NCBI GenBank assembly: GCA_041390905.1
Contig: JAWKPA010000012.1
Location: 2,728,001 to 2,792,000, forward strand
Source: JACKCD01 sp041390905
GTDB lineage: Bacteria; Chloroflexota; Anaerolineae; Promineifilales; Promineifilaceae
Length of the DNA: 64,000 bases
Reading direction: 5' to 3'
Part shown: positions 35,893-44,410 of the stretch, piece after piece
Layout: each line of letters opens with the position of its first letter
Numbering within the stretch: the stretch's first letter is position 1
Notes under the pieces: model-generated
The model's database searches: none
The model's input: only the letters and a program-made list of their open reading frames with translations
Told to the model about the DNA's origin: nothing
Made by a program: the position numbers and the translations under genes

Positions 35893-37206
35893 ATGCAACG
35901 ATCTCATTATCTCTTTCTTTCCTTGCTGCTGCCGGTGCTGGTGGGGTTGCTGGGACAAACGGCCGTTTCTTCTGCCGCCCCCGACACCGCCGACAACCTC
36001 CCCGACTGGGGGATCGAGCAGCCACTGACCACCAGTATCAACACCCCCTTTGGTGCCAGCCGCCCCGTCATCGCCGCTTCCGCCAGTGGGCCAACGGTCA
36101 CGGTGCTGTTTAACCGCCGCATGGGCAACGGCGTCACGGCCAACGACCCCTGGTTTGTGCGTTCCTTTAACAACGGCAGCAGTTGGACGGCTCCGGCCTC
36201 GGTCTACAGCAGCACGCTCAATTCAGCGCAGGTAGATGCCGTGTATGACGACAGCCGCCACACCACCCATGCCGTCTGGCGCGAAGGCAACGGGCTGGTC
36301 TATGCGCCGGAAGGGGTGTGGGGTACGAGCAATATCACCTTTTTGTCTACGCCGCAAAATGCACCAGGAGTAAGTACGCCAGCCATCGCAAACGGCCGTT
36401 CTGGTCTCCTCGCCGTAGTTTGGTCAGAAGGCGACGCCGCCAACCCCGACATTTATTTCAATCTGTCGGCCAACGGCGGCACAAGCTGGCAGCAGCCGCG
36501 CACCGTCAAAGCCACCCCCTCTTCCTCCCTTTTCCCCGATGTCGCCATTGACGAAAATGACGTGGTGCATGTGGTGTGGGAAGAACATGATAAAACGGGT
36601 GCGCCGGGGCAACCGGTGCCAGGTACCATCTACTACAGCCACAGCACCGCCACAGGCTGGAGCGCCCCGGTGGATTTGTCGCTGCTGGCCGGGGCTGGCG
36701 ATGCCCGCCGCCCCACCATTTTGCTGACAAACCAGGGGGTTGAGGTCGCTTTTGCCTCCGAATCATTGGTTAATACAGATGTTGCCGTGCAAATCCACCA
36801 TTTAAGCTGCGAAGCCCAGTGCAACACTGCCCTGGGGTGGCTGGCTTCACCCCTTGTCACCGGGGCCGTCAGCGTCACCAGCAGCCGCGAAATCATCCCC
36901 ACGCTGGCGCAATACCAGGGCTGCTCGCTGGCCTACTTCCACGGCATCCGTAGCGATGTTACCCCCGCATTGGAAAGCATTTGGGGGGGCAGTGACTGCG
37001 ACAGTTGGGAACCGCTCAACCGCCCCACGCCACCGCCGTCCCAGGCACTCTCACCCCGGCTGGCCTATCAGGGCAGCCAGTGGACTTATTTGGTGTATGA
37101 AACAGTGGGGGTCAACAACCAGATTGCCTTCCGTCGCAGCACATTTAAGATGTTCTTGCCGTTTATGGGCTGCTCAAACCGGCCGGACAGCACGTGCCGA
37201 CCTTAA
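35893..37206 (+). CDS. Exported protein with BNR/sialidase-like repeats
   Basis: 437 aa. Signal peptide (LFLSLLLPVLVGLLGQTAVSSAA). The body has repeated Ser/Asn-x-Asp/Gly-x-x-x-Trp turns typical of BNR-type propellers: NNGSSWTAPA, NGGTSWQQPR, and strands such as SLFPDVAIDENDVVHVVWEE. No catalytic residues of sialidases could be assigned, so it is probably a binding or structural propeller. It ends with a Cys-containing tail (CSNRPDSTC). Second gene of the TadE-like cluster. Confidence 0.7.
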   Translation: MQRSHYLFLSLLLPVLVGLLGQTAVSSAAPDTADNLPDWGIEQPLTTSINTPFGASRPVIAASASGPTVTVLFNRRMGNGVTANDPWFVRSFNNGSSWTAPASVYSSTLNSAQVDAVYDDSRHTTHAVWREGNGLVYAPEGVWGTSNITFLSTPQNAPGVSTPAIANGRSGLLAVVWSEGDAANPDIYFNLSANGGTSWQQPRTVKATPSSSLFPDVAIDENDVVHVVWEEHDKTGAPGQPVPGTIYYSHSTATGWSAPVDLSLLAGAGDARRPTILLTNQGVEVAFASESLVNTDVAVQIHHLSCEAQCNTALGWLASPLVTGAVSVTSSREIIPTLAQYQGCSLAYFHGIRSDVTPALESIWGGSDCDSWEPLNRPTPPPSQALSPRLAYQGSQWTYLVYETVGVNNQIAFRRSTFKMFLPFMGCSNRPDSTCRP

Positions 37207-37215
37207 GGGAATTTA

Positions 37216-37272
37216 GAGATTAGAGATTGGAGATTGTCGCTTTGCCAAGGTCAATCTCCAATCTCTAATCTC
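37216..37272. repeat. Family A inverted repeat, 21-bp perfect arms
   Basis: Arms 37216-37236 and 37252-37272 (GAGATTAGAGATTGGAGATT...) in the gap before the next gene of the surface cluster. Confidence 0.9.
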
Positions 37273-37287
37273 CGGTCTCCAACATAT

Positions 37288-37965
37288 ATGAACCGATTAG
37301 AGTGGATTTTAGGGTTTGTGCTGCTGGTTTTGCTGGCCGTGGTCGGGGTGTTTGGCTACCGATTGTGGACGCAGCCGGCCGCTGTTGCCACCACCAACAC
37401 AACCGATTTGATACCAACGGCCGTTCCCCGCGCCAACGTCACCCCCACCCTGCCCAGCGCCCCCACCCCCGCCTTCGCCGGCCGAACGGCCAAAACAGCC
37501 TTCGCCACCGCCAAAGCCATTGCGCAACAATGGCAGGCTGATGCCCAGCTTGCTTCTGCCTCGGCCACCTGGTCGCAGGGGGTGACGCTAGAAATGCTGC
37601 AAACGGGGTCGGGCGCCTGGGGCTTTACCTTTTTCTCGCCGGGGGTGGTGGAAACGGCCGTTATTACCGTCATTGACGACAGCGGGCAGCTTGTACAAAG
37701 CAGCCCCTACCAACAGCCCAACACGCCGCCGCCGATTACGGGTTGGGATGTAGATAGCGAATCGGTTATCAGCACGTTTTTGCGCGACGGTGGCGAAACG
37801 TTTTTGGCAGAGGAAGTGACAACCACATTTACGATGTCGCTGCTGCCCACGACGGAGCGGCTGGAATGGCTGTTGACGTTGTTTGCCCCGGCAAACGGCC
37901 GTTCGCTCTCCATGCGCTTCGATGCCACCAGCGGTGAAAAATTGGAGGAAGTTGCCGCACCATGA
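37288..37965 (+). CDS. Membrane-anchored hypothetical protein
   Basis: 225 aa. N-terminal helix (WILGFVLLVLLAVVGVFGY), a Thr/Pro-rich stretch, then an outside domain whose last part (LEWLLTLFAPANGRSLSMRF DATSGE) has a faint PepSY-like look. No family assigned. Its stop overlaps the next start (ATGA), so it is translationally coupled with the TadE-like gene behind it. Three AACGGCCGTT motifs lie in the gene. Confidence 0.72.
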   Translation: MNRLEWILGFVLLVLLAVVGVFGYRLWTQPAAVATTNTTDLIPTAVPRANVTPTLPSAPTPAFAGRTAKTAFATAKAIAQQWQADAQLASASATWSQGVTLEMLQTGSGAWGFTFFSPGVVETAVITVIDDSGQLVQSSPYQQPNTPPPITGWDVDSESVISTFLRDGGETFLAEEVTTTFTMSLLPTTERLEWLLTLFAPANGRSLSMRFDATSGEKLEEVAAP

Positions 37966-39116
37966 GTAAAATTTTATCTTTCCCGCACCACCACACCATC
38001 CGCGAACGCGGCCAAAGCCTGGTTGAATTCTCTCTTTTTCTTGCCCTTGTCTTTGTCCCCATGCTGGCCGGGCTGGTTGAAGTCAGCCAATACATGGTAA
38101 CACAAAACCGCATCAGCACCGCCTCCCGCGCCGCCGCCCGCTTTGGTGCCAACGGCGGCCAGGATGAAGGAATGGTCATCGTAGCCCAAAGCACCGTCTC
38201 CCAAACCGTTCGCATCAACCTTTCCCCCGACGTTTGGGACGTATGGTCTATTCGCGGCCGCATTGACAACACCGGCACCGACTTCGACATCTTCACCTTT
38301 GAACACATTTTCGGCAGCCGCCTCACCGCCCGCTTTGGCGACGTTGTTACCGATACCGTCAAGGCCGAGGTACTTGCCAACCTCAAGGCCGAAAATCGGG
38401 ATGTGCGCGGGCTGCGTATCGTTGGCACCCTCATCCTCTACGACACCGAATCCATCATTGGCATCAACAACTTTTGGGACAAACCCTACTCCATCCGCAG
38501 CCTCAACGTGCTGCGGCTCACCGGGCTAAATCTGGAGCAGACCAACGGCTGTGCCGCCTTCCCCATCGCCATTCGCAGCGATGCCACCTCGGCCCTGGCA
38601 ATTCCCGGCGGCGGCTATCTCTACCCAACCGGCCGCATTCCCGGCAGCGGCGACTTCCCCCTGCACCAGCCGGGCAAATCGCTTGACCAAAGCCGCGAGG
38701 GGGATGTCTTTGTCTTTAACGAAGGTCAATTCAACTGGCTGGCCTGGAACCAGTTCCGCACCCTGCCTGAACATATCATCCAAAGCCTGGCCTGGCCCGG
38801 CAACAGCCTCGACTACAGCGACCCCGTACCCAGCCAGCGCGGCTACATCGAGCCAACCGACCCCACAGACAATTCGCTCCACGTGGGTGATTTTGTCGCC
38901 ACGGCCGGGGTCACACTTGGCAGCGTGCAAAACGCCCTCAACCCCCACATTGATTTAGGGCGCACTTTGCGCATCGTCGTGTGGGATGACACAGGTACAC
39001 AAATTGGCGGCTTTGCTGTCTTCCGGCTGCACGGCTATGGCGGCAACTGGATCATGGCTGAATTTATCCGGCTCGACACCTCTTGTGGGCAGGTTATTCC
39101 AGAAGGGAGTAATTGA
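37962..39116 (+). CDS. TadE/TadG-like pseudopilin-type protein
   Basis: 384 aa. N-terminal RGQSLVEFSLFLALVFVPML followed by EVSQYMVTQNRISTASRAAA is the TadE-type signal/helix region. The rest is an extracellular beta-rich domain of unknown fold (GLRIVGTLILYDTES, GGYLYPTGRIPGSG). Coupled upstream by a 4-nt overlap and followed 2 nt later by a TadG-like gene. Confidence 0.8.
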   Translation: MSKILSFPHHHTIRERGQSLVEFSLFLALVFVPMLAGLVEVSQYMVTQNRISTASRAAARFGANGGQDEGMVIVAQSTVSQTVRINLSPDVWDVWSIRGRIDNTGTDFDIFTFEHIFGSRLTARFGDVVTDTVKAEVLANLKAENRDVRGLRIVGTLILYDTESIIGINNFWDKPYSIRSLNVLRLTGLNLEQTNGCAAFPIAIRSDATSALAIPGGGYLYPTGRIPGSGDFPLHQPGKSLDQSREGDVFVFNEGQFNWLAWNQFRTLPEHIIQSLAWPGNSLDYSDPVPSQRGYIEPTDPTDNSLHVGDFVATAGVTLGSVQNALNPHIDLGRTLRIVVWDDTGTQIGGFAVFRLHGYGGNWIMAEFIRLDTSCGQVIPEGSN

Positions 39117-39118
39117 TT

Positions 39119-41011
39119 GTGAAGCAGTTATTCAATCATTCAACAGACCCGTTGGCGGGTGAACGCGGACAAAGTATTGTCCTCATCGCGGCAGCAATCG
39201 TTGGCCTCATCGCCATGATTGGGCTGGCGGTGGATGTAGGGCTGGTTTTTGCGCGAGGGGCGCAGCTACAAGCGGCCGTTGATGCCGCCGCCCTGGCCGG
39301 TGTCACCGAGCTAAAAACGGTGGGCAGCGTGCTTCAGCGCAAAGAAGTTGCCGATGAGAAGGCCAAGCAGTTCCTGAAAGCCAACGAAATGCCCGACGGC
39401 GTCGTTAGTTCGCTCCGCAGCAGCACTGACACCACCCCCATCGGCCAGCGCCTTTACCATGTTGAAGCAGATTGGGATGTGGAGCTATTTTTCCTGCGCG
39501 TCATCGGCCGTGACCAAATCCAAATCACCCGTGAAGCTGAAGCCGCCTTCTTTCCGCTGGCCGACATTTATGCCAGCCGCCGCGTGGAAGATGGCATTGT
39601 CAGCACGTCGAATCAAGGCATCTTTGGCCCTGATATTTGCACCGCCTGGGGTGATCCCTTCTCGCCACGCGGTGCCACCAACACCCCCAAACCGCGCAAC
39701 TCCGATGGTACCTACAGCTACACCTACCGCATTCTGGTGCCAAAATCATACCGTGAGGATAATCGCTATCTGCAAGTTGAACTGTTTGACCCCGAAACCC
39801 ACAACCAGGACTTAACGACTCAGCCTGTTACCATTACCCGATCCTCGCTGGCGCAGAGCTTTGGCCTGCCGGCCGAATCTACCGAATTTTGCCCCAGCGG
39901 TTCGCCGCGCAATCGCTGGAACCCATGCCTCATCCCCACTGGGGAAATTACGCTTACCAGCGTCACCACAGCCAACATTTCGCTTGACCAAATCAACCCA
40001 TACTGGATCATGCGTATTGACGAGAATCGAGGCACTGGCGACACAAGCTGCACGTCTCGCAGCAGCTATTTAGAGCAATACAACACGGAAACCCGTTTTG
40101 AACTGTATTATTTTCTGGAGAACAGCGACGGCACCATTAGCCGTATCAACCTTTCCACCTACAACGGCAAAAAAAATAACAGCGACAACACCGATTTACG
40201 TTGGGTTGTTCCCGGCGTTACGCCAGGGGTTAACGTACAGCCGGGGTCAAAAACCTTCCTGCTCGATTTACAGGAAGTGGATGGAAGACCAGCCGGAGAC
40301 GTTCCAGGGATTCTGGTAGATGCTGGCAATGAAGATATTTACATCTATCTGGATGTCACTGGCTTCTCCGGCGGCTCGGAAAACGGGTTTGAGGTGTGGG
40401 CAGGGCCACCCTCTACTGACCCTAATTTGCCCGACAATGTAAACGAGCGCAATCTCTACATTTTAGATCACCCAGGCACGCACAATTCGCAGGGAGCGGT
40501 TGTCTTTGCCCTGGGCAATCTGCCCATGAACTCCAACTTTGGGCTGACTGATGACGATGTTAGACAAGGCCGCGTTGGCGAGCAGACGGAAAAGATTGTG
40601 GAGGTGGATATACCGCTGATTTATGTTGGGGCTGAATATGCCGGAGCTGAGGTAGAAATTCGGCTTTTTGATCCTGACGCGGGAGCCACACCACCCATTA
40701 CCTTTTATTTTGATTCAGTGGCCGAGGAAGATTGGTCCATTACCTATGGCAACACGGACCAAGGGCGCTGTTTTGAAGTGGATGACATTGTGGATGCCCG
40801 CAACCCGGCGGCGTGTGGGTCAAAGTGGATTGACCCATCGTACAAGTTTACGGTGCCAGGGGTGCTGGACAACTGCGACTGGAACAACCCGACACCGGAA
40901 AACTGCACGCCTTTTTATGGCGGCCGGCTGGTAGCACGGTATCGCGGTGGCTTTTCGGATACGTTTGGCTGGGAAATTTCGGTGGAAGGGCTGCCGTATC
41001 TGGTTAAATAA
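39119..41011 (+). CDS. TadG-like protein with large extracellular region
   Basis: 630 aa. Near the N-terminus RGQSIVLIAAAIVGLIAMIG and FARGAQLQAAVDAAALAGV are the hallmark of TadG-type proteins (TadE-like head plus exported domain). The long outer part contains repeated strand-rich blocks, e.g. YRILVPKSYREDNRYLQVE and PLIYVGAEYAGAEVEIRLFD. The GTG start at 39119 sits 9 nt behind AGAAGGGAG. No AACGGCCGTT motif occurs in this or the previous gene (37904-41169), a long gap for this window. Confidence 0.8.
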   Translation: MKQLFNHSTDPLAGERGQSIVLIAAAIVGLIAMIGLAVDVGLVFARGAQLQAAVDAAALAGVTELKTVGSVLQRKEVADEKAKQFLKANEMPDGVVSSLRSSTDTTPIGQRLYHVEADWDVELFFLRVIGRDQIQITREAEAAFFPLADIYASRRVEDGIVSTSNQGIFGPDICTAWGDPFSPRGATNTPKPRNSDGTYSYTYRILVPKSYREDNRYLQVELFDPETHNQDLTTQPVTITRSSLAQSFGLPAESTEFCPSGSPRNRWNPCLIPTGEITLTSVTTANISLDQINPYWIMRIDENRGTGDTSCTSRSSYLEQYNTETRFELYYFLENSDGTISRINLSTYNGKKNNSDNTDLRWVVPGVTPGVNVQPGSKTFLLDLQEVDGRPAGDVPGILVDAGNEDIYIYLDVTGFSGGSENGFEVWAGPPSTDPNLPDNVNERNLYILDHPGTHNSQGAVVFALGNLPMNSNFGLTDDDVRQGRVGEQTEKIVEVDIPLIYVGAEYAGAEVEIRLFDPDAGATPPITFYFDSVAEEDWSITYGNTDQGRCFEVDDIVDARNPAACGSKWIDPSYKFTVPGVLDNCDWNNPTPENCTPFYGGRLVARYRGGFSDTFGWEISVEGLPYLVK

Positions 41012-41055
41012 ACTGTCGAGGCGCAGCATGTTGCGCCTCGACAGTTTATTTAACC
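41002..41055. terminator. Bidirectional terminator, 24-bp perfect palindrome holding both stop codons
   Basis: Arms 41002-41025 and 41032-41055 (GGTTAAATAAACTGTCGAGG...) around loop GCATGT. The TadG-like gene stops inside the left arm (41009-41011) and the glycosidase gene stops inside the right arm (41050-41052). Confidence 0.88.
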
Positions 41056-42660
41056 AGAACGTCGGAGGCGGAAAAGGAGAAGGATGAGGCCGCCGCCAAC
41101 GGTGAGAAGCAGTGGACCGATGAGAGGGGGGACCGTGCCGCTTTTTGCCTCGGTTGGTGTGGGGGTAACAACGGCCGTTTCTTCCACCACCCTCGTTGAA
41201 GTCGCCGTCGGCGGCGGCACCAGCGTCGGGGTGGCTGTAGGCGTAGCCGTTGCCGTGGGGGTAGCCGTGGGGGTGGCAGTTGGCGTATTGGTTGGGGTGG
41301 GCGTGGGCGTGGGCGGAAGCTGCTCTACCAAAAACAGCGGTGGCCCACCCACCGCACATTGCCCCTGATCGCAACGCGCCCCTTCCAGATTGAGCGTATA
41401 GCTGCCGTCGCTGGCTTCGATGGGGAGGAAATCACCAACGGCCGTTAATAAGCTCACCTGCCCCATCTGCAGCACCGGCAGCGTCACCGTCACCGGTCGC
41501 GAGCTTCGCGCCCAAATGACGCGGGTGTTGCCAAACGGCCGTTCAAACGTCACCACAGTGTGATCAGCGGTTTGGGTTTGGGAAACGGCCGTAAAATCAC
41601 GCAAATTCTCAATCGTCGCCTTGTAGGCAAAATAGGCCGGCCGCTTACTAAAATCGGGGCGCAAAATGCCAAACGACTCCCCCCCTTCCGGCAGCAAAAT
41701 ATCCACCAGCTTGTAAACCCCAATGTGCGATGCCCCGGCAGCAAACCCCAGAGCGTGCGCCTGGACAATGTACCACGCCTGCTGGTCAAGGTCAGTCGGA
41801 AACTGCGGCCTGTCCACCGGCCACAGCGGATCCATGTTGGGCGAGGCGTTGGTTTCGTTGATCCAGATTGGCTTGTTTAGCCCATACTTTTCCTGCGTCG
41901 CCTGCACTTCCTCTACCAGTGTTTGCACTGTCTCTACGCGAAAGTAAATGTGGAGCGAGAGGGTGTCAAAGAAATAATTGTTGGCCTCGGCTTCAGGATC
42001 GGCCGTTGCCACCTGCAAAAAGTCATCCAAAAAGGCGGGATCGTGCCAGTATGACCAGCCCGCCAGATGAATCGTCGCCTCTGGGTCAACCTCCTTAATC
42101 ACCTGATACGACACCTTGAGCAGGCGGTAATACTCCGCCACCGTGCCGGAAAACTCATGCCCATAAACGCCGGGGGCAATTTCCGGCTCGTTCCACACCA
42201 CCCAGTTGTGAACGCCACGCGGGGCATAGTAGGTGGCGACTTTGCGGACGTAGCTGGCCCACAGGTTGTCGGGGTCGTCGAGGGGCAGACCGAGGCCACG
42301 CGGCACGCCGGAGAAGGGCTGGCCGTCGGTGGCCCAGGCGGGGGTGTTTTTTAGCAGCCCCAGTACGGTGCGCTGTTGGGCGTTGGCTTCGTTCAGCCAC
42401 TCTTCCAACACATGGAGGGTGTTCCAGTCGTCGGGGCCGGTGGGCTGGATTTCGCTCCAGTAGAAGAGGATGCGCTCCCAACCGACGTTGAGTTCGGCGG
42501 CTTCGGCGGGCGCCCAAAAGGATTCTATCGCCCCAAAGCGGGGGTCAGGCGGGGGGGTGATAGTTGGATCCTGGGCGTGGAGGATGTGGGGGGAAACGGC
42601 CGTTAATCCCGCCAACACCACCAACCCAGCCAACCACAATCGTCTAGCAAATTGCCACAC
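41050..42660 (-). CDS. Surface-anchored clan GH-A-like glycoside hydrolase
   Basis: 536 aa. Signal peptide (LWLAGLVVLAGLTAVSPHILHA), then a TIM-barrel domain: WERILFYWSEIQPTGPDDWN, TPAWA, VWNEPEIAPGVYG (likely acid/base Glu) and PIWINETNASP (likely nucleophile Glu), similar in style to GH39/GH5. A stalk of PTPT repeats and a C-terminal helix with basic tail (LLLTVGGGLILLLFRLRRSG) anchor it in the membrane. GTG start with GAGGAG about 12 nt upstream. Composition switches sharply at the motif 42595, in the signal-peptide codons. Confidence 0.78.
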   Translation of the reverse strand: MWQFARRLWLAGLVVLAGLTAVSPHILHAQDPTITPPPDPRFGAIESFWAPAEAAELNVGWERILFYWSEIQPTGPDDWNTLHVLEEWLNEANAQQRTVLGLLKNTPAWATDGQPFSGVPRGLGLPLDDPDNLWASYVRKVATYYAPRGVHNWVVWNEPEIAPGVYGHEFSGTVAEYYRLLKVSYQVIKEVDPEATIHLAGWSYWHDPAFLDDFLQVATADPEAEANNYFFDTLSLHIYFRVETVQTLVEEVQATQEKYGLNKPIWINETNASPNMDPLWPVDRPQFPTDLDQQAWYIVQAHALGFAAGASHIGVYKLVDILLPEGGESFGILRPDFSKRPAYFAYKATIENLRDFTAVSQTQTADHTVVTFERPFGNTRVIWARSSRPVTVTLPVLQMGQVSLLTAVGDFLPIEASDGSYTLNLEGARCDQGQCAVGGPPLFLVEQLPPTPTPTPTNTPTATPTATPTATATPTATPTLVPPPTATSTRVVEETAVVTPTPTEAKSGTVPPLIGPLLLTVGGGLILLLFRLRRSG

Positions 42661-42710
42661 AGATCTACAATGCTCCTCTTCTCAAATGTTACACAAACGG
42701 GGGAATTATA

Positions 42711-42806
42711 GACAGGATTAACAGGATTGACAGGATTTTTGGCTGTGGTTTACCAAAGCATCAAATATCCCATGCCCAAATCCTGTAAAATCTTGTCAAT
42801 CCTGTC
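42711..42806. repeat. ACAGGATT-word inverted repeat (family E)
   Basis: GACAGGATTAACAGGATTGA... pairs with a right arm ending TTGTCAATCCTGTC; loop of about 40 nt. It occupies most of the gap between the glycosidase and the YbaK-like gene. Confidence 0.8.
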
Positions 42807-42816
42807 TAAAAAAATA

Positions 42817-43308
42817 TCATTCAGGAAAAATCGGCCGTTGGCGGTCGGTCAGGTTGACGACAATGGCCGCGCACGCCTGCACCAGGTCGGCCGGCCGAAT
42901 CATAATCTCATACCCCCACACGCCAGCCCCCACCCCCAGCACCGGCTCATCCAGCAGCGACGCTTCGAGAAAGGAACGAAACCCGGCCGGCTGCCAGTGA
43001 AACGGCGGAATCGAGCCAACCTCATACCCGGTCACCGCCTTCACCGTCGCAAAATCCGCCATTTTGATGTTTTTAGAGCCAATCGCCTTTTTGAGGTGGC
43101 CGGAAATCGCCGATTGATCGCCGCCAACCATCACCAGAACGCGCTCGCCGTGGCCGGCCTCAAAAATCAGCGTCTTCACCATCTGTCGTTCGCGGTAGCC
43201 CAGCGTCCGCGCCACGCTGGCTGCCCCTTTGTCAATATCGGGGGAAAAGGTGAGCGGGGTATAAGGAATAGCGCGTTCGTCGAGGAATTGGTGGGGTGGT
43301 AGCTTCAT
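42817..43308 (-). CDS. YbaK/ProX-type aminoacyl-tRNA editing domain protein
   Basis: 163 aa free-standing editing domain that hydrolyses mischarged tRNA (Cys- or Ala-tRNAPro type). It has the KTLIFEAGHGERVLVMVGGD strand pair, the SAISGHLKKAIGSKNIKMAD segment (conserved Lys of the family), TGYEVGSIPPFHW (GxxxGxxxP-like motif) and the C-terminal VWGYEIMIRPADLVQ. ATG with GGAGACA upstream. Confidence 0.88.
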   Translation of the reverse strand: MKLPPHQFLDERAIPYTPLTFSPDIDKGAASVARTLGYRERQMVKTLIFEAGHGERVLVMVGGDQSAISGHLKKAIGSKNIKMADFATVKAVTGYEVGSIPPFHWQPAGFRSFLEASLLDEPVLGVGAGVWGYEIMIRPADLVQACAAIVVNLTDRQRPIFPE

Positions 43309-43331
43309 GATTGTGTCTCCAATTGTAAATA

Positions 43332-43385
43332 GAGATTAGGAGATTGAGAGATTAGGAGATTCAGTCTCCCAATCTCTTAATTTCC
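43332..43385. repeat. Family A inverted repeat
   Basis: GAGATTAGGAGATTGAGAG words pair imperfectly with CTCCCAATCTCTTAATTTCC. Divergent gap between the YbaK-like and deazaflavin-type genes. Confidence 0.75.
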
Positions 43386-43472
43386 ATTTGCCAGTACGGT
43401 TTCGCCGCATCGTGTCTCATGTGGGATAATTGTCTATCATTTTGCCACTTTTCGCATCTTTGGAGGTGTATG

Positions 43473-43970
43473 ATGACGCAAGAACAAGGGCGCAAACGGC
43501 CGTTTGGCCTACAACGTCTCTTTTTCCGCTTTCCCATTTATCTTTATCGCGCTCACTTGGGTTGGCTGTTGGGTAAACGCTTTCTACTGCTAAACCACAC
43601 CGGGCGCAAAAGCGGTCTGCCCCGGCAAACAGTTCTCGAAGTGGCTCACTACGACGTTGCCAGCGATACCTATACTATCGCCTCCGGCTTTGGCACCCGG
43701 TCTGACTGGTACCGCAATTTGCAGCACAACCCCGATGTCGCCATCCAAATCGGGCGGCGCAAAACAGCAGCCCACGCCCGTTTCCTGTCGCCCGACGAAT
43801 CGGGGCAGGCAATGGTGCGCTATGCCCAACAGTACCCCCAGATGGCAAAGCGGCTGATACAGGTACTGGGGTTTGAGGGGGATGGTTCGGATGATCGTTA
43901 TTATCAAATTGGCAATCAGCATATTCACTTCGTTGCTTTAGCAAGCCAAAGCAACCGGGCAGCCGATTAG
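43473..43970 (+). CDS. Deazaflavin (F420)-dependent nitroreductase-family protein
   Basis: 165 aa of the split-barrel DDN/DUF385 group. The signature LLLNHTGRKSGLPRQTVLEV is clear, followed by SGFGTRSDWYRNLQHNPDV and a C-terminal beta region. Members use F420H2 or bind other flavins; the substrate is unknown. The second of two adjacent ATGs (43473) fits the GGAGG site better. The motif at 43495 codes KRPF at the N-terminus. Confidence 0.88.
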   Translation: MTQEQGRKRPFGLQRLFFRFPIYLYRAHLGWLLGKRFLLLNHTGRKSGLPRQTVLEVAHYDVASDTYTIASGFGTRSDWYRNLQHNPDVAIQIGRRKTAAHARFLSPDESGQAMVRYAQQYPQMAKRLIQVLGFEGDGSDDRYYQIGNQHIHFVALASQSNRAAD

Positions 43971-44037
43971 GGCTTGTCAAATTTGTGTCTGTCTACTACA
44001 GTACCTACGATTCTGACTGGTTGGGAGATTTATTGGA

Positions 44038-44394
44038 ATGACAACAGATAACAAGCGTAAAAGCTGGCACTCACGCATTTTTCAGGGTGAGAATGATGGC
44101 GACGAGCTGCTGGCACGGCAGAAAAAGATGCAAGAGGCGCGTTCAGCCAGCGCAGAGGTACGGCTGCGAGCGATTGAACAGCGCAAATTGGTGGAGGGGG
44201 AAAAAACGGCCGTTTTACTCACCCACCACATCGTCCAGCCCGGCGAAACCCTGGCCGATATTGCTCTCCACTACTATGGGTCTGCCACCCGCGACAAATG
44301 GATGCTGATTTATGAGCTAAACAAGCAGGAAATTGGCGACGACCCGGCCTTTACCCAGCCCGGTCAACAGCTACAAATCCCGTCGCTGGTATAG
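44038..44394 (+). CDS. Small LysM-domain protein
   Basis: 118 aa. A charged helical N-terminal half (about 1-55) and one LysM domain (about 60-118: HIVQPGETLADIALHYYGSA ... YELNKQEIGDDPAFTQPGQQL). No signal peptide is evident, which is odd for a LysM protein; it may act inside the cell or be exported otherwise. The GETLADIA...YYG pattern resembles phage-tail/YgaU-type LysM rather than cell-wall LysM. Confidence 0.82.
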   Translation: MTTDNKRKSWHSRIFQGENDGDELLARQKKMQEARSASAEVRLRAIEQRKLVEGEKTAVLLTHHIVQPGETLADIALHYYGSATRDKWMLIYELNKQEIGDDPAFTQPGQQLQIPSLV

Positions 44395-44410
44395 TCGCCC
44401 CCGACCATCC

